From JAFMIT01 sp044341215 (GTDB lineage: Bacteria > Actinomycetota > Actinomycetes > S36-B12 > UBA5976): DNA of 34,893 nucleotides. Below are positions 31,653 to 34,893 of the stretch, piece by piece (the first letter of the stretch is position 1; each line of letters starts with the position of its first letter). Location of the stretch: NCBI GenBank assembly GCA_044341215.1, contig JBIISC010000011.1, positions 1 to 34,893 on the forward strand. The letters run 5' to 3'. The position numbers were made by a program, and so were the translations under genes. The notes beneath the pieces were generated by a model that searched no databases, was not told where the DNA came from, and saw nothing but the letters and a program-made list of their open reading frames with translations.

Positions 31653-32186
31653 ATGAGTCACCCGCATATTGACGATCACACCTTCCCACTTGACGCTTTT
31701 GAAGATGTAATTGATGCAAATGCAAAATTTGCACAAACTTTTAAGCACATGGATTTAACCGGCAGTGCTGCCAAGGGATTAGCAATCATTACCTGTATGG
31801 ATTCACGGATTAACCCGCTTGAGATTGTGGGAATGAAGCCAGGTGACGTGAAGATTTTGCGTAATGCTGGTGCTCGAGTGACCGATGACGTTTTGAGAAC
31901 ATTGGTTTTAGCAACTTGGCTTCTAAATGTAAGCCGGGTTTTGGTAATTCCGCACACAGATTGCCGGATGGCTTCTGGGTCCGAGGCTGACGTGCACGCT
32001 GCGATTTTTAAGGAATCTGGTGTTGACACACGAGGCATTGAGATTCGAACAGTTGCAGATCAAACGGCAGCATTAAATTCAGATATTCAGCGAATAAAAA
32101 GTTTTCCATTCTTACCAGAAAATTTAACTGTGGGTGGCGCGATTTACGATGTCAATACTGGCAAAATTTTGCCACAAGACGCTTAA
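31653..32186 (+). CDS. Beta-class carbonic anhydrase
   Basis: A 177-residue zinc enzyme interconverting CO2 and bicarbonate. The zinc site is complete: C48-x-D50-x-R52 (CMDSR) and H101-x2-C104 (HTDC), with the Asp-Arg dyad of the family. The length matches short actinobacterial members such as Rv1284. Bicarbonate would serve carboxylases; the gene is transcribed alone, divergently from the ferredoxin reductase. It ends in TTAA shared with the converging parE stop. Confidence 0.95.
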   Translation: MSHPHIDDHTFPLDAFEDVIDANAKFAQTFKHMDLTGSAAKGLAIITCMDSRINPLEIVGMKPGDVKILRNAGARVTDDVLRTLVLATWLLNVSRVLVIPHTDCRMASGSEADVHAAIFKESGVDTRGIEIRTVADQTAALNSDIQRIKSFPFLPENLTVGGAIYDVNTGKILPQDA

Positions 32187-34258
32187 GCGTCAATTCTTTC
32201 CCGGTCCAAAGTTGCTGCACCTTGCACAATGAATTCCTTACGCGGTGCGACATCCGAACCCATCAGCAAGTCAAATACTGATTCAGCAACCGAAATGTCT
32301 GCCATAGTGACTCTTCGCAATGTTCTGCGAGCCGGATCCATCGTTGTTTCACGCAATTGAACAGCATCCATTTCGCCAAGACCCTTATAGCGCTGAATTG
32401 GCTCTTTCCACCGTTTTCCGTCTTTAGTTAGTTTTTCAAAAGTCTGCCTCATCTGGGCATCTGAATAGGTGTAAATGACATCGTTAGCTTTGCCCTGATT
32501 AATCACTTCAATTCGGTGCAACGGAGGAACCGCTGCGTAAACCCGACCTGCTTCAAGCAGTGGCCGCATATATCTATGAATTAGCGTTAACAGTAAGCAT
32601 CGAATATGCGCGCCATCGACATCCGCATCCGACATCAAAATGACTTTGTTATATCTAGCTTGTTCGAGGTCAAATGTGCGACCGGAACCAGCGCCAATAA
32701 CTTGAATTATTGAGGCGCATTCTTGATTCTTTAACATGTCAGCCAAGGAGGCTTTTTGAACGTTCAAAATTTTGCCGCGAATTGGTAACAATGCTTGAAA
32801 TTCCGAATTGCGGGCATCTTTGGCTGTTCCGAGTGCACTTTCACCTTCCACGATAAAAAGCTCAGTGCGGTCGACGTCGTCGCCGCGACAGTCTCGGAGT
32901 TTTGACGGCAAGGTTGAAGATTCGAGTGCAGTCTTTCGCCTTTGCACATCTCGATGATGGCGAGCTGCAAACCGGGCACGCATTGCATTTGCAACTTTTT
33001 CTTGAATAATTTTGGCTGTTTGCTTATCCCCTCTCGGCGGATTGGCCAACCATTTTGCAAGTTCTTTGGAAACTATTGAAGAAACAATTCGAGTCGCGGC
33101 TGGCGTTCCTAGAATCTCTTTGGTCTGTCCTTCAAATTGTGGTTCTGCCAACCTAACGGTCAAAATTGCATTGAAGCCTTCAAGGATGTCATCTTTCAGG
33201 ACATTTTCTTCAGATGCTTTAAGAATCTTGTTCGTTCGCAATACTTCGTTGAAAAGTTTGGTAATGGATCTTTCAAAACCTGTTAAGTGCGTGCCACCTT
33301 TTGGTGTGGAAATGATGTTTACAAATGATCGAATATCTGTTTCGTATCCGTTGTTCCATTGCATTGCGATGTCCACGAACATATCGCGCTCAACTTCTTG
33401 CGGACCAAGGTGCCCTTTGCCGTCAAGAACCTGAATAGTTTCAGTGAAATGTGATGTGCCAGTCAAACGGATTACGGGGCTTACCGGCTCCCCGACTGCG
33501 ATATGGCTGCAAAACTCGGAGATTCCACCGGCGAAGGAAAATGTTTCTATTTCCGGCTTTCCATTGCGTTGATCGTTAATCGTTATCGACAAACCTGGGA
33601 CCAAGAAAGCAGTTTGGCGAGCTCGATTAGTCAAAGCCTCCATGTCGAAAGTTGCAGATTTATCAAATATTTGCCGATCACTCCAATAGCGAATTCGAGT
33701 TCCGGTTACACCTTTTTTAGCTTTGCCAGCTTTTTGAAGTCCAGAACGTTTTGTGAAAGTTCCGTTAGGGGTGGCATCGCTGAAGTCTCCTGCAGCCCCA
33801 CGCTGGAAAGACATGATGTAAATCTGTCCTTCTCTGTCAACTTCTACATCGAGACGACTTGAAAGCGCATTAACAACGCTGGCTCCAACGCCGTGCAAGC
33901 CACCAGATGCTTGATAAGAGCCACCACCAAACTTTCCACCAGCATGCAACTTTGTCAGCACCAATTCCACACCGCTTAATTTGGATTTAGATTCAATGTC
34001 GACTGGGATTCCTCGACCATTGTCTCTAACTTCCACAGAATCATCAGGATGAAGGATGATGTCTATTTGCGATGCGAATCCCGCCAAAGCCTCATCTACT
34101 GAGTTATCTACGATCTCCCACAGGCAGTGCATCAAGCCACGGCTATCGGTTGAACCGATATACATACCTGGCCGCTTACGCACAGCATCAAGGCCCTCAA
34201 GGACGCTTAGGTGTTTAGCTGAGTATTCGTTGGTGCTTTGCTTGGTCGCGCGCGCCAC
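32183..34258 (-). CDS. parE: DNA topoisomerase IV subunit B (ParE; gyrase B paralogue)
   Basis: A 691-residue ATPase subunit of a type IIA topoisomerase. The GHKL ATPase site shows WEIVDNSVDEAL, DNGRGIPV and GGLHGVGASVVNALS. The TOPRIM part has the catalytic Glu in FIVEGESALGTAK and the DxD in MSDADVDGAH, then PIRGKILNV and the C-terminal QRYKGLGEMD. Compared with GyrB, the EGDSAGG motif reads EGESALG, which is common in actinobacterial ParE. With parC 2.5 kb away it forms a complete topoisomerase IV. The start GTG 34258 has TAAGGAGA five bases upstream. In Streptomyces, too, parE and parC lie near the principal sigma gene (from memory). Confidence 0.92.
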   Translation of the reverse strand: MARATKQSTNEYSAKHLSVLEGLDAVRKRPGMYIGSTDSRGLMHCLWEIVDNSVDEALAGFASQIDIILHPDDSVEVRDNGRGIPVDIESKSKLSGVELVLTKLHAGGKFGGGSYQASGGLHGVGASVVNALSSRLDVEVDREGQIYIMSFQRGAAGDFSDATPNGTFTKRSGLQKAGKAKKGVTGTRIRYWSDRQIFDKSATFDMEALTNRARQTAFLVPGLSITINDQRNGKPEIETFSFAGGISEFCSHIAVGEPVSPVIRLTGTSHFTETIQVLDGKGHLGPQEVERDMFVDIAMQWNNGYETDIRSFVNIISTPKGGTHLTGFERSITKLFNEVLRTNKILKASEENVLKDDILEGFNAILTVRLAEPQFEGQTKEILGTPAATRIVSSIVSKELAKWLANPPRGDKQTAKIIQEKVANAMRARFAARHHRDVQRRKTALESSTLPSKLRDCRGDDVDRTELFIVEGESALGTAKDARNSEFQALLPIRGKILNVQKASLADMLKNQECASIIQVIGAGSGRTFDLEQARYNKVILMSDADVDGAHIRCLLLTLIHRYMRPLLEAGRVYAAVPPLHRIEVINQGKANDVIYTYSDAQMRQTFEKLTKDGKRWKEPIQRYKGLGEMDAVQLRETTMDPARRTLRRVTMADISVAESVFDLLMGSDVAPRKEFIVQGAATLDRERIDA

Positions 34259-34282
34259 TAAATCTCCTTATTTCAGGTCGTC

Positions 34283-34288
34283 AGGTTA
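34283..34288 (-). promoter_or_regulatory. Candidate -10 element for parE
   Basis: TAACCT preceded by CAGGG on the minus strand, about 25 bases before the GTG start. It repeats the GGG-TAAYCT pattern found before thrS and the tRNA cluster. No -35 hexamer is convincing. The overlapping palindromes CCCGCGGG and GGGAATTCCC (34306-34320) lie just upstream. Confidence 0.35.
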
Positions 34289-34403
34289 CCCTGCGCACCT
34301 ATGAACCCGCGGGAATTCCCACGCACAGACACGCTGAATTTCAACGGGCAATGGCGCAGGTACTCGGCTAGGGTCTGCGTCTTAATTAGGAACAAGCGAA
34401 AAC

Positions 34404-34410
34404 AGAGGAG
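34404..34410 (+). promoter_or_regulatory. Strong ribosome-binding site of the small zinc protein
   Basis: AGAGGAG lies six bases before ATG 34417, one of the longest anti-16S matches in the window, suggesting high expression of the small protein. Confidence 0.7.
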
Positions 34411-34416
34411 ATATAC

Positions 34417-34605
34417 ATGACTGAAACTGCAACCCAAACTTTAACCGCAGCTGACCGATGTGACCGCTGTGGCGCTCAAGCATACGTACGTGTAGTTCTT
34501 CCAGGCGGTGGTGATTTGATGTTCTGCGCCCACCATTACAGCGCAAATGCTGAAATTCTTTCTAACAAAGCCGCCGAAGTGGTAGACGAGACCCGCTTCA
34601 TCTAG
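34417..34605 (+). CDS. Small DUF7455-like zinc-binding protein
   Basis: A 62-residue protein. C15-x2-C18 (DRCDRCG) and C37-A-H39-H40 (FCAHH) form a likely zinc knuckle, with the sequence AQAYVRVVLPGGGDLMF between them. Close relatives sit next to the principal sigma factor gene throughout Actinobacteria; I recall the family as DUF7455, function unknown. A single-gene transcript is suggested by its own strong ribosome site and the hairpin terminator just after it. Confidence 0.85.
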   Translation: MTETATQTLTAADRCDRCGAQAYVRVVLPGGGDLMFCAHHYSANAEILSNKAAEVVDETRFI

Positions 34606-34626
34606 TTTTAACAACTTCACCTTTGC

Positions 34627-34661
34627 AAAAAAGGGCCACTCAAAATGAGTCGCCCTTTTTT
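34627..34661 (+). terminator. Bidirectional rho-independent terminator
   Basis: AAAAAAGGGC (34627-34636) pairs with GCCCTTTTTT (34652-34661). After one C-C mismatch, ACTCA pairs with TGAGT around an AAA loop. The A tract on one side and T tract on the other let it terminate both the small zinc gene and the converging sigA. It is the only clear intrinsic terminator in the window. Confidence 0.9.
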
Positions 34662-34675
34662 GTGTTTTGGATTAA

Positions 34676-34893
34676 TTACGGACGGAAATCACTCATCTGA
34701 TTTGCTCGAGCTGGGTGACGAAGTTTTGACATTGTTTTACTTTCGATTTGACGAATGCGTTCGCGCGTAACGCCATAAATTTTTCCGATTTCGTCCAAGG
34801 TTTTAGGTTGCCCATCATCTAGGCCGTATCTTGCTCGCACGACACCTGCTTCTCGATCGGCAAGTGTGTCGAGAATTTCATTGATTTTTTCTT
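34676..34893 (-). CDS. sigA: Principal RNA polymerase sigma factor, C-terminal region (partial)
   Basis: The last 71 residues of a sigma-70 factor, cut by the window edge. Region 4.1 (LDTLADREAGVVRARYGLDDG) flows into region 4.2 with its helix-turn-helix (TLDEIGKIYGVTRERIRQIE), which reads the -35 element, and then SKTMSKLRHP. The group 1 assignment rests on the high match of region 4.2 and on the neighbours (small zinc protein, parE), as around sigA/hrdB elsewhere. After RHP the tail reads ARANQMSDFRP instead of the usual SRSQVLRDYLD, of equal length but clearly different. Confidence 0.93.
   Translation of the reverse strand, partial: EKINEILDTLADREAGVVRARYGLDDGQPKTLDEIGKIYGVTRERIRQIESKTMSKLRHPARANQMSDFRP

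Noticed and set aside
1..34893. Mobile elements, prophage genes, CRISPR arrays or defence islands
   Set aside because: No transposase, integrase, terminase, Cas or restriction-modification motif was recognised, and the only direct repeats are short and local.

Overview
The window reads as a chromosomal segment of a streamlined, AT-leaning actinobacterium. Low G+C freshwater lineages such as the acI/Nanopelagicales group fit best, but this is inferred from gene content and compactness, not from a 16S gene. Genes are packed with 4-8 base overlaps, no gap exceeds about 170 bases, and no insertion sequence, integrase, prophage or CRISPR array is visible. Actinobacterial marker families are abundant: SepH, DUF3000, DUF3093, DUF3159, DUF4193, a small DUF7455-like zinc protein, the paired RCK proteins CeoB/CeoC, and both topoisomerase IV subunits.

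Layout. Positions 1-3016 (minus strand) hold a conserved thrS-HIT-pgsA unit, with pgsA cut by the window edge. Positions 3119-6697 (minus) are a pabB-pabC-glycosidase operon; the last gene fuses a PGPGW membrane domain to a GH13 amylase. A tRNA cluster (Gly-GCC, Cys-GCA, Val-GAC) lies at 6797-7066. From about 7070 to the end, much of the gene order recalls, from memory, the Mycobacterium tuberculosis Rv2670c-Rv2703 neighbourhood: ZapE ATPase, a RibD-like reductase (here fused to MsrB), DUF3000, RNase D, TRAM methyltransferase, KimA-like permease, CeoB/CeoC, DUF3159, an OB-fold protein, dUTPase, DUF3093, DUF4193, SuhB and finally sigA (C-terminal end only). Interleaved are aconitase, a DMT transporter, a gamma-carbonic-anhydrase-like protein, sepH, thymidine kinase, a phosphodiesterase, an MFS permease, parC, a sucrase/ferredoxin-like protein, a ferredoxin reductase, a beta-carbonic anhydrase and parE.

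Functionally the segment is mostly housekeeping: translation (ThrS, tRNAs, rRNA/tRNA methylation), folate precursor synthesis (PabB/PabC), nucleotide hygiene (Dut, Tdk, HIT), chromosome topology and division (ParC/ParE, SepH, ZapE), potassium homeostasis (KimA plus two RCK proteins), redox and repair (MsrB, FNR, Suc/Fer) and central carbon (aconitase, carbonic anhydrases). The distinctive parts are two unusual domain fusions, a set of apparently leaderless starts with a TANNNT box exactly six bases upstream, convergent genes that share palindromic stop codons, and a 29-codon ORF abutting the MFS gene. I found no convincing new defence or mobile system; the novelty candidates are the fusions and the regulatory layout.
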